Assembly (NCBI RefSeq): GCF_949987515.2 | Contig: NW_027192650.1 | Span: 3,038,001-3,102,000, forward strand | Direction of reading: 5' to 3' | Length of the DNA: 64,000 nt | From: Delphinus delphis | Lineage: Eukaryota; Chordata; Mammalia; Artiodactyla; Delphinidae | Part shown: piece after piece, positions 1 through 10,670 of the stretch | Position numbering within the stretch: position 1 is the first letter of the stretch | How the letters are laid out: each line of letters begins with the position of its first letter | Made by a program: the position numbers and the translations under genes | Notes under the pieces: generated by a model | What the model saw: the letters and a program-made list of their open reading frames with translations, nothing else | What the model was told of the DNA's origin: nothing | Database searches by the model: none

Positions 1-1534
1 TGTTCAAATATGTCTCAGTTTTCCTCCCCTGGTACTAGGGTGCAACATTCCAGACGCTTTACTAACACTCTCCTCACTTAGAGAGTCAGCGCCTTTAACC
101 TCCGGTTTGGCCCAGTTTGCAATTTCTGCGGAAGATGAACAGGAATAGCGAGAACCAATGAGAGACTAGCTGGAGGTGTTTGGACGGGCAAATTTAACTC
201 TCATTTCCCACCAGGAAGAGGAAATAACCAAAGGCTCAGCGTGCCGTGCCGGAACCAGATTAGGGCCTGAAGCCATCCTGCGGTGTTGCGGCCAGGTCAC
301 AAGAAAGCGAGTTGAAGAAAGGAGCTCAGGGGCACTGTAATTCACAAACCTGCAGAGTTATAAATGACAGCTATCGTCCAAAAATAGACTGAAGTAAGGC
401 TGCCAAGAGGACTTGAAAGCGGGGCAGAATTGCAGGAAACCGATTTCAGGAGGTAGACTGGAATTGCATTGAAAGCATAGGAAAAGAGGCAGAACGTCCA
501 CAATGATGCACTTGGCCAAAAAGGGCGTATGCGTTTTTTCCTGAATATATTCAGGAAAAAACGCATACGCCCTTTTTGGCCAACCAAGCAAGCTTGCAAA
601 GGAAATCTGCACTACAATGAAGTCTCACTTCCCCCCGGTCAAAAGGGCCATCTGAAAAAAGTGTAAAATCCAGAAAGGCAGGACAGGCCATGGAGAACTG
701 GGGGCCTTGTTATGCTGATGGGCGGGATGTAAATTGCCAACAACCACTCGGGAGAAGTGTATGGTGTTTCCTGAAACATCTAAAAAACAAAGCAACAGAG
801 CCTAGGGCACTGCCACTTATGGTCCTATAGCTTAGGGAAATTAAAATCAAAAAGACACAGCCACCCCAAAGTTTGGGACGCCTCTGTTTACAAGAACCTC
901 GTTTACAGTACAAGTTCATCATCGCAGAAAGTGAAAAATGGATAAAGAAGTTGTTGTATTTACTTACAAAGCAATATCACTCAGCAATGAAATCTATGTC
1001 ATCAGGCCCTTCGCATCACAATGAGTGGATTCAGGTATGATGATTCTAACTGAAATAAGTCACACAGAAAAAGAAACATCATAAGATATCAGTAATACAC
1101 GGAATGTAAACTTGGCTACACAGGAACTGAATTACAGAACAGAACAGGGTCTCAAATTTAGAAAACCAACTTATGCTTGCTTAAGGGTAAAGGTGAGTTG
1201 GGGTGCTGCATAAAACCAGAGATTGAAATGAGCACAGATAAAGTTCCTTAAGTCAAATATGGAATAGACAAGAGCTACTCCTTGCTCAACGAAATGGACT
1301 CAACACCGCATATTAAACGCCTAAGAATGTACCTGACTAGTAAGTATCTTAAAACCTATGGATTGCTATGTCTCCGAAAGAGAATCAAGCATGTGTACAG
1401 GGGCATAAACACAGCAGTGATAGGATTGGAGAGGTTCGGTGAGCAAATGAAGACCCTTTGAAGTCATATTGCATGGTACCCATTCCACGGGTTTCAATTA
1501 CCCAGGTTTTAGGTATTCTTCCTTCAGCTAAAAC
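1..1534 (+). repeat. Satellite monomer U1, left end cut by window
   Basis: Lacks only the first ~45 bases of a full copy. Perfect 72-bp palindrome at 512-583, L1-derived tract from about 595. Variants shared with U7 are GGTACTAGGG, CTCACTTAGAGAG, GTGTTTGGACGG and CCTTCGCATCAC, so U1 and U7 are copies of one ancestor. Confidence 0.92.
512..583. repeat. Perfect 72-bp palindrome without spacer (reference copy U1)
   Basis: Two 36-bp arms pair completely. From the outside inward the left arm is TTGGCC, A5, GGGCGTATGCG, T6 and CCTGAATA; the right arm is its exact reverse complement, and the core CCTGAATATATTCAGG is itself a palindrome. One copy occurs in every full-length monomer, 558-629 bases after the anchor: 25 of 38 copies are perfect 72-mers, 11 have one mismatch, 2 are lengthened. 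The four short monomers keep only the right arm. It could extrude as a cruciform or form a long hairpin in RNA. Confidence 0.95.
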
Positions 1535-3112
1535 ATGCATGTGGAACCCAGAGTATGATCAACCATGTGATCGGGAGACGTGTTCAAATATGTCTCAGTT
1601 TTCCTCCCTTGGTACTCGGGTGCAACATACTAGACGCTTTACTAACACTCTCCCCACTTGGAGAGTCAGCGCCTTTAACCTCCTGTTTGGCCCAGTTTGC
1701 AATTTCTGCGGAAGATGAACAGGAATAGCGAGAACCAATGAGAGGCTAGCTGGAGGTGTCTGGACGGGCAAATTTAACTCTCATTTCCCAACAGGAAGAG
1801 GAAATAACCAAAGGCTCAGCGTGCCGTACCGGAACCAGATTAGGGCCTGAAGTCATCCTGCGGTGTTGCGGCCAGCTCAAAAGAAAGCGAGTTGAAGAAA
1901 GGAGCTCAGGGGCACTGTAATTCACAAACCTGCAGAGTTATAAATGACAGCTATCGTCCAAAAATAGACTGAAGTAAGGCTGCCAAGAGGACTTGAAAGC
2001 GGGGCAGAATTGCAGGAAACCGATTTCAGGAGGTAGACTGGAATTGCATTGAAAGCATAGGAAAAGAGGCAGAACGTCCACAATGATGCACTTGGCCAAA
2101 AAGGGCGTATGCGTTTTTTCCTGAATATATTCAGGAAAAAACGCATACGCCCTTTTTGGCCAACCAAGCAAGCTTGCAAAGGAAATCTGCACTACAATGA
2201 AGTCTCACTTCCCCCCGGTCAAAAGGGCCATCTGAAAAAAGTGTAAAATCCAGAAAGGCAGGACAGGCCATGGAGAACTGGGAGCCTTGTTATGCTGATG
2301 GGCGGGATGTAAATTGCCAACAACCACTCGGGAGAAGTGTATGGTGTTTCCTGAAACATCTAAAAAACAAAGCAACAGAACCTAGGGCACTTCCACTTAT
2401 GGTCCTATAACTTAGGGAAATTAAAATCAAAAAGACACAGCCACCCCAAAGTTTGGAACGGCTCTGTTTACAAGAACCTCATTTACAGTACAAGTTCAAC
2501 ATCGCAGAAAGTGAAAAATGGAAAGAAGTTGTGGTATTTACTTACAAAGCAATATCACTCAGCAATGAAATCTGTGTCATCAGGCCCTTAGCAGCACAAT
2601 GAGTGGATTCAGGTATGATGATTCTAACTGAAGTAAGTCACACAGAAAAAGAAACATCATAAGATATCAGTAATACACGGAATGTAAACTTGGCTACACA
2701 GGAACTGAATTACAGAACAGAACAGGGTCTCAAATTTAGAAAACCAACTTATGCTTGCTTAAGGGTAAAGGTGAGTTGGGGTGCTGCATAAAACCAGAGA
2801 TTGAAATGAGCACAGATAAAGTTCCTTAAGTCAAATATGGAATAGACAAGAGCTACTCCTTGCTCAACGAAATGGACTCAACACCGCATATTAAACGCCT
2901 AAGAATGTACCTGACTAGTAAGTGTCTTAAAACCTATGGATTGCTATGTCTCCGAAAGAGAATCAAGCATGTGTACAGGGGCATAAACGCAGCAGTGATA
3001 GGATTGGAGAGGTTCGGTGAGCAAATGAAGACCCTTTGAAGTCATATTGCATGGTACCCATTCCACGGGTCTCAACTCTCCAGGTTTAAGGTATTCTTCC
3101 TTCAGCTAAAAC
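1535..3112 (+). repeat. Satellite monomer U2, 1,578 bp
   Basis: Head type A (AACCCAGAGTATG then GTGATCGGG). Perfect palindrome at 2092-2163. A 2-bp deletion changes TGGATAAAGAAG to TGGAAAGAAG near 2520, which shifts the L1-derived frame. Shares CTCCCTTGGTACTC with U8. Confidence 0.93.
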
Positions 3113-4726
3113 ATGCATGTGGAACCCAAGTATGATCAACCATGTGAACGGGAGACGTGTTCAAATATGTCTCAGTTTTCCTCCCCTGGTACTCGGGTGC
3201 AACATTCCAGACGCTTTACTAACACTCTCCCCACTTGGAGAGTCAGCGCCTTTAACCTCCTGTTAGGCCCAGTTTGCAATTTCTGCGGAAGATGAACAGG
3301 AATAGCGAGAACCAATGAGAGACTAGCTGGAGGTGTCTGAACGGGCAAATTTAACTCTCATTTCCCACCAGGAAGAGGAAATAACCAAAGGCTCAGCGTG
3401 CCGTGCCGGAACCAGATTAGGGCCTGAAGCCATCCTGCGGTGTTGCGGCCAGGTCACAAGAAAGCTAGTTGAAGAAAGGAGCTCAGGGGCACTGTAATTC
3501 ACAAACCTGCAGAGTTATAAATGACAGCTATCGTCCAAAAATAGACTGAAGTAAGGCTGCCAAGAGGACTTGAAAGCAGGGCAGAATTGCAGGAAACCGA
3601 TTTCAGGAGGTAGACTGGAATTGCATTGAAAGTATAGGAAAAGAGGCAGAACGTCCACAGTGATGCACTTGGCCAAAAAGGGCGTATGCGTTTTTTCCTG
3701 AATATATTCAGGAAATATATTCAGGAATATATTCAGGAATATATTCAGGAAAAAACGCATACGCCCTTTTTGGCCAACCAAGCAAGCTTGCAAAGGAAAT
3801 CTGCACTACAATGAAGTCTCACTTCCCCCCGGTCAAAAGGGCCATCTGAAAAAAGTGTAAAATCCAGAAAGGCAGGACAGGCCATGGAGAACTGGGAGCC
3901 TTGTTATGCTGATGGGCGGGATGTAAATTGCCAACAACCACTCGGGAGAAGTGTATGGTGTTTCCTGAAACATCTAAAAAACAAAGCAACAGAACCTAGG
4001 GCACTTCCACTTATGGTCCTATAACTTAGGGAAATTAAAATCAAAAAGACACAGCCACCCCAAAGTTTGGAACGGCTCTGTTTACAAGAACCTCATTTAC
4101 AGTACAAGTTCAACATCGCAGAAAGTGAAAAATGGAAAGAAGTTGTGGTATTTACTTACAAAGCAATATCACTCAGCAATGAAATCTGTGTCATCAGGCC
4201 CTTAGCAGCACAATGAGTGGATTCAGGTATGATGATTCTAACTGAAGTAAGTCACACAGAAAAAGAAACATCATAAGATATCAGTAATACACGGAATGTA
4301 AACTTGGCTACACAGGAACTGAATTACAGAACAGAACAGGGTCTCAAATTTAGAAAACCAACTTATGCTTGCTTAAGGGTAAAGGTGAGTTGGGGTGCTG
4401 CATAAAACCAGAGATTGAAATGAGCACAGATAAAGTTCCTTAAGTCAAATATGGAATAGACAAGAGCTACTCCTTGCTCAACGAAATGGACTCAACACCG
4501 CATATTAAACGCCTAAGAATGTACCTGACTAGTAAGTGTCTTAAAACCTATGGATTGCTATGTCTCCGAAAGAGAATCAAGCATGTGTACAGGGGCATAA
4601 ACGCAGCAGTGATAGGATTGGAGAGGTTCGGTGAGCAAATGAAGACCCTTTGAAGTCATATTGCATGGTACCCATTCCACGGGTCTCAACTCTCCAGGTT
4701 TAAGGTATTCTTCCTTCAGCTAAAAC
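3113..4726 (+). repeat. Satellite monomer U3, 1,614 bp, long palindrome
   Basis: Head type B (AACCCAAGTATG then GTGAACGGG). The palindrome region 3669-3777 is 37 bp longer than usual; the TGGAAAGAAG 2-bp deletion near 4130 gives the net length. Nearly the same as U4 in its first two thirds. Confidence 0.93.
3669..3777. repeat. Lengthened palindrome, 109 bp, U3
   Basis: Outer arms are unchanged. After the core CCTGAATATATTCAGG come three further units: AAATATATTCAGG, AATATATTCAGG and AATATATTCAGG, adding 37 bp. The extra units sit on the right of the core only, so the element now has a 12-13-bp tandem repeat as its loop. This looks like replication slippage at the hairpin. Confidence 0.95.
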
Positions 4727-5282
4727 ATGCATGTGGAACCCAAGTATGATCAACCATGTGAACGGGAGACGTGTTCAAATATGTCTCAGTTTTCCTCCCC
4801 TGGTACTCGGGTGCAACATTCCAGACGCTTTACTAACACTCTCCCCACTTGGAGAGTCAGCGCCTTTAACCTCCTGTTAGGCCCAGTTTGCAATTTCTGC
4901 GGAAGATGAACAGGAATAGCGAGAACCAATGAGAGACTAGCTGGAGGTGTCTGAACGGGCAAATTTAACTCTCATTTCCCACCAGGAAGAGGAAATAACC
5001 AAAGGCTCAGCGTGCCGTGCCGGAACCAGATTAGGGCCTGAAGCCATCCTGCGGTGTTGCGGCCAGGTCACAAGAAAGCTAGTTGAAGAAAGGAGCTCAG
5101 GGGCACTGTAATTCACAAACCTGCAGAGTTATAAATGACAGCTATCGTCCAAAAATAGACTGAAGTAAGGCTGCCAAGAGGACTTGAAAGCAGGGCAGAA
5201 TTGCAGGAAACCGATTTCAGGAGGTAGACTGGAATTGCATTGAAAGTATAGGAAAAGAAGCAGAACGTCCACAGTGATGCAC
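4727..5282 (+). other. Non-L1 part of the monomer, origin unknown (reference copy U4)
   Basis: These ~556 bases, plus about 100 bases before each anchor, show no match that I recognise to L1, SINE, tRNA or rRNA. They contain a CCAAT word (AACCAATGAG), a TATAAAT word in GTTATAAATGAC, several CpG sites, and the 10-bp palindrome ACATGCATGT at the anchor. No open frame is longer than about 60 codons. It could be an older transposon or LTR too decayed to see by eye, or the pre-existing locus into which the L1 inserted. Confidence 0.5.
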
Positions 5283-5391
5283 TTGGCCAAAAAGGGCGTA
5301 TGCGTTTTTTCCTGAATATATTCAGGAAATATATTCAGGAATATATTCAGGAATATATTCAGGAAAAAACGCATACGCCCTTTTTGGCCAA
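5283..5391. repeat. Lengthened palindrome, 109 bp, U4
   Basis: Identical in structure to the one in U3, exactly 1,614 bp away, so the expansion happened once and was then duplicated with its monomer. Confidence 0.95.
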
Positions 5392-5542
5392 CCAAGCAAG
5401 CTTGCAAAGGAAATCTGCACTACAATGAAGTCTCACTTCCCCCCGGTCAAAAGGGCCATCTGAAAAAAGTGTAAAATCCAGAAAGGCAGGACAGGCCATG
5501 GAGAACTGGGAGCCTTGTTATGCTGATGGGCGGGATGTAAAT

Positions 5543-5892
5543 TGCCAACAACCACTCGGGAGAAGTGTATGGTGTTTCCTGAAACATCTAAAAAACAAAG
5601 CAACAGAACCTAGGGCACTTCCACTTATGGTCCTATAGCTTAGGGAAATTAAAATCAAAAAGACACAGCCACCCCAAAGTTTGGAACGGCTCTGTTTACA
5701 AGAACCTCGTTTACAGTACAAGTTCAACATCGCAGAAAGTGAAAAATGGATAAAGAAGTTGTGGTATTTACTTACAAAGCAATATCACTCAGCAATGAAA
5801 TCTGTGTCAATAGGCCCTTAGCAGCACAATGAGTGGATTCAGGTATGATGATTCTAACTGAAATAAGTCACACAGAAAAAGAAACATCATAA
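5543..5892 (+). pseudogene. L1 ORF2 C-terminal remnant in U4
   Basis: One frame from 5543 to 5803 reads CQQPLGRSVWCFLKHLKN, then one stop (TAG at 5636-5638), then on to WIKKLWYLLTKQYHSAMKS at 5747-5803. Mammalian L1 ORF2 has TVWRFLKKLK and WIKKMWYIYTMEYYSAIK at the same spacing. After a frame change, 5851-5889 reads ILTEISHTEKETS, matching the L1 word MLSEVSQTEKDK. Order, spacing and frame agree over about 115 codons, which chance does not explain. It is a fossil with no start codon or intact frame. Confidence 0.85.
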
Positions 5893-6240
5893 GATATCAG
5901 TAATACACGGAATGTAAACTTGGCTACACAGGAACTGAATTACAGAACAGAACAGGGTCTCAAATTTAGAAAACCAACTTATGCTTGCTTAAGGGTAAAG
6001 GTGAGTTGGGGTGCTGCATAAAACCAGAGATTGAAATGAGCACAGATAAAGTTCCTTAAGTCAAATATGGAATAGATAAGAGCTACTCCTTGCTCAAGGA
6101 AATGGTCTCAACACTGCATATTAAACGCCTAAGAATGTACCTGACTAGTAAGTATCTTAAAACCTATGGATTGCTATGTCTCCAAAAGAGAATCAAGCAT
6201 GTGTACAGGGGCATAAACGCAGCAGTGATAGGATTGGAGA
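5893..6240 (+). repeat. L1 3' UTR-derived segment in U4
   Basis: AAGATATCAGTAATACACGGAATGTAAAC follows the L1 layout ATGATATCACTTATATGTGGAATCTAAA; later words (ATGGAATAGA, GCATATTAAACGCC) fit the artiodactyl-type L1 3' UTR only loosely. No poly(A) tail and no target-site duplication are visible at the far end, so the L1 3' terminus is lost or unrecognisable. Confidence 0.6.
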
Positions 6241-6525
6241 GGTTCGATGAGCAAATGAAGACCCTTTGAAGTCATATTGCATGGTACCCATTACACGGGT
6301 CTTAACTCTCCAGGTTTAAGGTATTCTTCCTTCAGCTAAAACATGCATGTGGAACCCAAGTATGATCAACCATGTGAACGGGAGACGTGTTCAAATATGT
6401 CTCAGTTTTCCTCCCCTGGTACTCGGGTGCAACATTCCAGACGCTTTACTAACACTCTCCCCACTTGGAGAGTCAGCGCCTTTAACCTCCTGTTTGGCCC
6501 AGTTTGCAATTTCTGCGGAAGATGA

Positions 6526-6561
6526 ACAGGAATAAAAAACGCATACGCCCTTTTTGGCCAA
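6526..6561. repeat. Deletion junction with half palindrome, U5
   Basis: Sequence runs from ACAGGAAT (left partner, normally followed by AGCGAGAACC) straight into A6-CGCATACGCCC of the right palindrome arm. Left and right parents share CAGGAA at the break. About 409 bp are lost. Confidence 0.93.
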
Positions 6562-6916
6562 CCAAGCAAGCTTGCAAAGGAAATCTGCACTACAATGAAG
6601 TCTCACTTCCCCCCGGTCAAAAGGGCCATCTGAAAAAAGTGTAAAATCCAGAAAGGCAGTACAGGCCATTGAGAACTGGGAGCCTTGTTATGCTGATGGG
6701 CGGGATGTAAATTGCCAACAGACACTTGGGAGAAGTGTATGGTGTTTCCTGAAACATCTAAAAAACAAAGCAACAGACCCTAGGGCACTTCCACTTATGG
6801 TCCTATAGCTTAGGGAAATTAAAATCGAAAAGACACAGCCACCCCAAAGTTTGGAACGGCTCTGTTTACAAGAACCTCTTTTACCGTACAAGTTCAACAT
6901 CGCAGAAAGTGAAAAA

Positions 6917-7132
6917 TGGATAAAGAACTTGTGGTACTTACGTACAATGCAGTATCACTCAGCAATGAAATCTATGTCATCAGGCATGTAGCAGCATAAT
7001 GAGTAGATTCAGATACGATGATTCTAACTGAAATAAGTCACACAGAAAAAGAAACATCATAAGATATCACTAATACACGGAATGTAAACTTGGCTACACA
7101 GGAACTGAATTCCAAAACAGAACAGGTTCTCA
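6917..7132 (+). pseudogene. Archaic L1 segment in U5
   Basis: Reads WIKNLWYLRTMQYHSAMKS, keeping the L1 word TM-Y where common monomers read TKQY. Also has ATATCACTAATAC and GAATTCCAAAACAG, nearer to L1 than the common ATATCAGTAATAC and GAATTACAGAACAG. Confidence 0.75.
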
Positions 7133-7512
7133 AATTTAGAAAACCAACTGATGCTTGCTTAAGGGTAAAGGTGAGTTGGGTTGCTGCATAAAACCAGAGA
7201 TTGAAATGAGCACAGATAAAGTTCCTTAAGCCAAATATGGAATAGACAAGAGCCACTCCTTGCTCAACGAAATGGACTCAACACCGCATATTAAACGCCT
7301 AAGAATGTACCTGACTAGTAAGTATCTTAAAACCTATGGATTGCTATGTCTCCGAAAGAGAATCAAGCATGTGTACAGGGGCATAAACGTAGCAGTGATA
7401 GGATTGGAGAGGTTCGGTGAGCAAATGAAGACCCTTTGAAGTCATATCGCATGGTACCCATTCCACGGGTTTCAATTACCCAGGTTTTAGGTATTCTTCC
7501 TTCAGCTAAAAC

Positions 7513-9091
7513 ATGCATGTGGAACCCAGAGTATGATCAACCATGTGATCGGGAGACGTGTTCAAATATGTCTCAGTTTTCCTCCCCTGGTACTCGGGTG
7601 CAACATTCCAGACGCTTTACTAACACTCTCCCCACTTGGAGAGTCAGCGCCTTTAACCTCCTGTTTGGCACAGTTTGCAATTTCTGCGGAAGATGAACAG
7701 GAATAGCGAGAACCAATGAGAGGCTAGCTGGAGGTGTCTGGACGGGCAAATTTAACTCTCATTTCCCAACAGGAAGAGGAAATAACCAAAGGCTCAGCGT
7801 GCCGTACCGGAACCAGATTAGGGCTTGAAGTCATCCTGCGGTGTTGCGGCCAGCTCAAAAGAAAGCGAGTTGAAGAAAGGAGCTCAGGGGCACTGTAATT
7901 CACAAACCTGCAGAGTTATAAATGACAGCTATCGTCCAAAAATAGACTGAAGTAAGGCTGCCGAGAGGACTTGAAAGCGGGGCAGAATTACAGGAAACCG
8001 ATTTCAGGAGGTAGACTGGAATTGCATTGAAAGCATAGGAAAAGAGGCAGAACGTCCACAATGATGCACTTGGCCAAAAAGGGCGTATGCGTTTTTTCCT
8101 GAATATATTCAGGAAAAAACGCATACGCACTTTTTGGCCAACCAAGCAAGCTTGCAAAGGAAATCTGCACTACAATGAAGTCTCACTTCCCCCCGGTCAA
8201 AAGGGCCATCTGAAAAAAGTGTAAAATCCAGAAAGGCAGGACAGGCCATGGAGAACTGGGAGCCTTGTTATGCTGATGGGCGGGATGTAAATGGCCAACA
8301 ACCACTCGGGAGAAGTGTATGGTGTTTCCTGAAACATCTAAAAAACAAAGCAACAGAACCTAGGGCACTTCCACTTATGGTCCTATAGCTTAGGGAAATT
8401 AAAATCAAAAAGACACAGCCACCCCAAAGTTTGGAACGGCTCTGTTTACAAGAACCTCGTTTACAGTACAAGTTCAACATCACAGAAAGTGAAAAATGGA
8501 TAAAGAAGTTGTGGTATTTACTTACAAAGCAATATCACTCAGCAATGAAATCTGTGTCATCAGGCCCTTAGCAGCACAATGAGTGGATTCAGGTATGATG
8601 ATTCTAACTGAAGTAAGTCACACAGAAAAAGAAACATCATAAGATATCAGTAATACACGGAATGTAAACTTGGCTACACAGGAACTGAATTACAGAACAG
8701 AACAGGGTCTCAAATTTAGAAAACCAACTATGCTTGCTTAAGGGTAAAGGTGAGTTCGGGTGCTGCATAAAACCAGAGATTGAAATGAGCACAGATAAAG
8801 TTCCTTAAGTCAAATATGGAATAGACAAGAGCTACTCCTTGCTCAACGAAATGGACTCAACACCGCATATTAAACGCCTAAGAATGTACCTGACTTGTAA
8901 GTATCTTAAAACCTATGGATTGCTATGTCTCCGAAAGAGAATCAAGCATGTGTACAGGGGCATAAACACAGCAGTGATAGGATTGGAGAGGTTCGGTGAG
9001 CAAATGAAGACCCTTTGAAGTCATATTGCATGGTACCCATTCCACGGGTCTCAACTCTCCAGGTTTAAGGTATTCTTCCTTCAGCTAAAAC
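7513..9091 (+). repeat. Satellite monomer U6, 1,579 bp
   Basis: Head type A. Palindrome 8070-8141 has one mismatch in the right arm (CGCACTTTTT instead of CGCCCTTTTT). The word CCAACTATGC near 8727 lacks one T compared with most copies. Confidence 0.93.
8070..8141. repeat. Palindrome with one right-arm mismatch (CGCAC form), U6
   Basis: The right arm reads CGCATACGCACTTTTT where the perfect form has CGCATACGCCCTTTTT; the left arm is unchanged. The same change is found in U13 at 18708-18779. Confidence 0.93.
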
Positions 9092-10670
9092 ATGCATGTG
9101 GAACCCAAGTATGATCAACCATGTGAACGGGAGACGTGTTCAAATATGTCTCAGTTTTCCTCCCCTGGTACTAGGGTGCAACATTCCAGACGCTTTACTA
9201 ACACTCTCCTCACTTAGAGAGTCAGCGCCTTTAACCTCCGGTTTGGCCCAGTTTGCAATTTCTGCGGAAGATGAACAGGAATAGCGAGAACCAATGAGAG
9301 ACTAGCTGGAGGTGTTTGGACGGGCAAATTTAACTCTCATTTCCCACCAGGAAGAGGAAATAACCAAAGGCTCAGCGTGCCGTGCCGGAACCAGATTAGG
9401 GCCTGAAGCCATCCTGCGGTGTTGCGGCCAGGTCACAAGAAAGCGAGTTGAAGAAAGGAGCTCAGGGGCACTGTAATTCACAAACCTGCAGAGTTATAAA
9501 TGACAGCTATCGTCCAAAAATAGACTGAAGTAAGGCTGCCAAGAGGACTTGAAAGCGGGGCAGAATTGCAGGAAACCGATTTCAGGAGGTAGACTGGAAT
9601 TGCATTGAAAGCATAGGAAAAGAGGCAGAACGTCCACAATGATGCACTTGGCCAAAAAGGGCGTATGCGTTTTTTCCTGAATATATTCAGGAAAAAACGC
9701 ATACGCCCTTTTTGGCCAACCAAGCAAGCTTGCAAAGGAAATCTGCACTACAATGAAGTCTCACTTCCTCCCGGTCAAAAGGGCCATCTGAAAAAAGTGT
9801 AAAATCCAGAAAGGCAGGACAGGCCATGGAGAACTGGGGGCCTTGTTATGCTGATGGGCGGGATGTAAATTGCCAACAACCACTCGGGAGAAGTGTATGG
9901 TGTTTCCTGAAACATCTAAAAAACAAAGCAACAGAGCCTAGGGCACTGCCACTTATGGTCCTATAGCTTAGGGAAATTAAAATCAAAAAGACACAGCCAC
10001 CCCAAAGTTTGGGACGCCTCTGTTTACAAGAACCTCGTTTACAGTACAAGTTCAACATCGCAGAAAGTGAAAAATGGATAAAGAAGTTGTGGTATTTACT
10101 TACAAAGCAATATCACTCAGCAATGAAATCTATGTCATCAGGCCCTTCGCATCACAATGAGTGGATTCAGGTATGATGATTCTAACTGAAATAAGTCACA
10201 CAGAAAAAGAAACATCATAAGATATCAGTAATACACGGAATGTAAACTTGGCTACACAGGAACTGAATTACAGAACAGAACAGGGTCTCAAATTTAGAAA
10301 ACCAACTTATGCTTGCTTAAGGGTAAAGGTGAGTTGGGGTGCTGCATAAAACCAGAGATTGAAATGAGCACAGATAAAGTTCCTTAAGTCAAATATGGAA
10401 TAGACAAGAGCTACTCCTTGCTCAACGAAATGGACTCAACACCGCATATTAAACGCCTAAGAATGTACCTGACTAGTAAGTATCTTAAAACCTATGGATT
10501 GCTATGTCTCCGAAAGAGAATCAAGCATGTGTACAGGGGCATAAACGCAGCAGTGATAGGATTGGAGAGGTTCGGTGAGCAAATGAAGACCCTTTGAAGT
10601 CATATTGCATGGTACCCATTCCACGGGTTTCAATTACCCAGGTTTTAGGTATTCTTCCTTCAGCTAAAAC
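9092..10670 (+). repeat. Satellite monomer U7, 1,579 bp
   Basis: Head type B. Perfect palindrome at 9648-9719. Carries the same set of rare variants as U1, at an offset of 9,136 bp, including CTTAGAGAG, CTCCGGTTTGG and CCTTCGCATCAC. Confidence 0.93.

Larger units (their letters stand above)
5404..6240 (+). pseudogene. Reference copy of the L1-derived tract (LINE-1 ORF2 3' end plus 3' UTR), monomer U4
   Basis: From the word TGCAAAGG after the palindrome, the satellite follows the 3' end of a mammalian LINE-1 in order. CTACAATGAAGTCTCAC, AAGGGCCATCTGAAAAA and GGGATGTAAATTGCC match the L1 words CTACAATGAGGTATCAC, AATGGCCATC and GGGAATGTAAATTGG. An ORF2 C-terminal stretch follows, then a decayed 3' UTR to about 6240, where the match fades. 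ORF2 encodes the endonuclease/reverse transcriptase; this piece has neither catalytic domain, several stops and frameshifts, and cannot be functional. Every monomer has the same tract, starting about 12 bp after its palindrome (595 in U1, 6573 in short U5). Comparison is from memory of L1 consensus sequences; the exact subfamily is not resolved. Confidence 0.82.
4727..6342 (+). repeat. Satellite monomer U4, 1,616 bp, long palindrome
   Basis: Head type B. Carries the same 37-bp palindrome extension as U3 (5283-5391) but without the TGGAAAGAAG deletion. Its L1-derived tract (from 5404) keeps a long readable stretch and is used below as the reference copy. Confidence 0.93.
6343..7512 (+). repeat. 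Satellite monomer U5, 1,170-bp deletion form
   Basis: Head type B up to GAACAGGAAT at 6533, then directly the right arm of the palindrome (A6 followed by CGCATACGCCC). About 409 bp are missing: the second half of the non-L1 part, the left palindrome arm and the core. The L1 part is the archaic subtype (6917-7132). Confidence 0.93.

Noticed and set aside
512..583. Palindrome as a rho-independent terminator or a phage/IS end
   Set aside because: The context is a eukaryotic satellite, the hairpin has no loop, and no transposase or bacterial gene is near.
342..612. Minus-strand frames of 84-85 codons, recurring about 36 times (two overlapping frames per monomer)
   Set aside because: They read through the palindrome, overlap each other in two frames that are equally preserved, and return only because the DNA repeats. 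No known domain is visible.
710..922. Minus-strand 70-codon frame in most monomers
   Set aside because: It is antisense to the L1 ORF2 remnant; the + strand reading explains the sequence.
1430..1460. CENP-B box (TTCG, four bases, A, two bases, CGGG)
   Set aside because: The nearest candidate, TTCGGTGAGCAAATG, lacks the A and CGGG; no match was found by eye on either strand.
3113..3295. Plus-strand frames of 60-62 codons starting at the anchor
   Set aside because: Short, two overlapping frames, broken in several monomers by single bases; no family resemblance.
3701..3750. Independent AT-rich microsatellite
   Set aside because: The AATATATTCAGG units derive from the palindrome core and are found only in U3 and U4, so they are an expansion of it.
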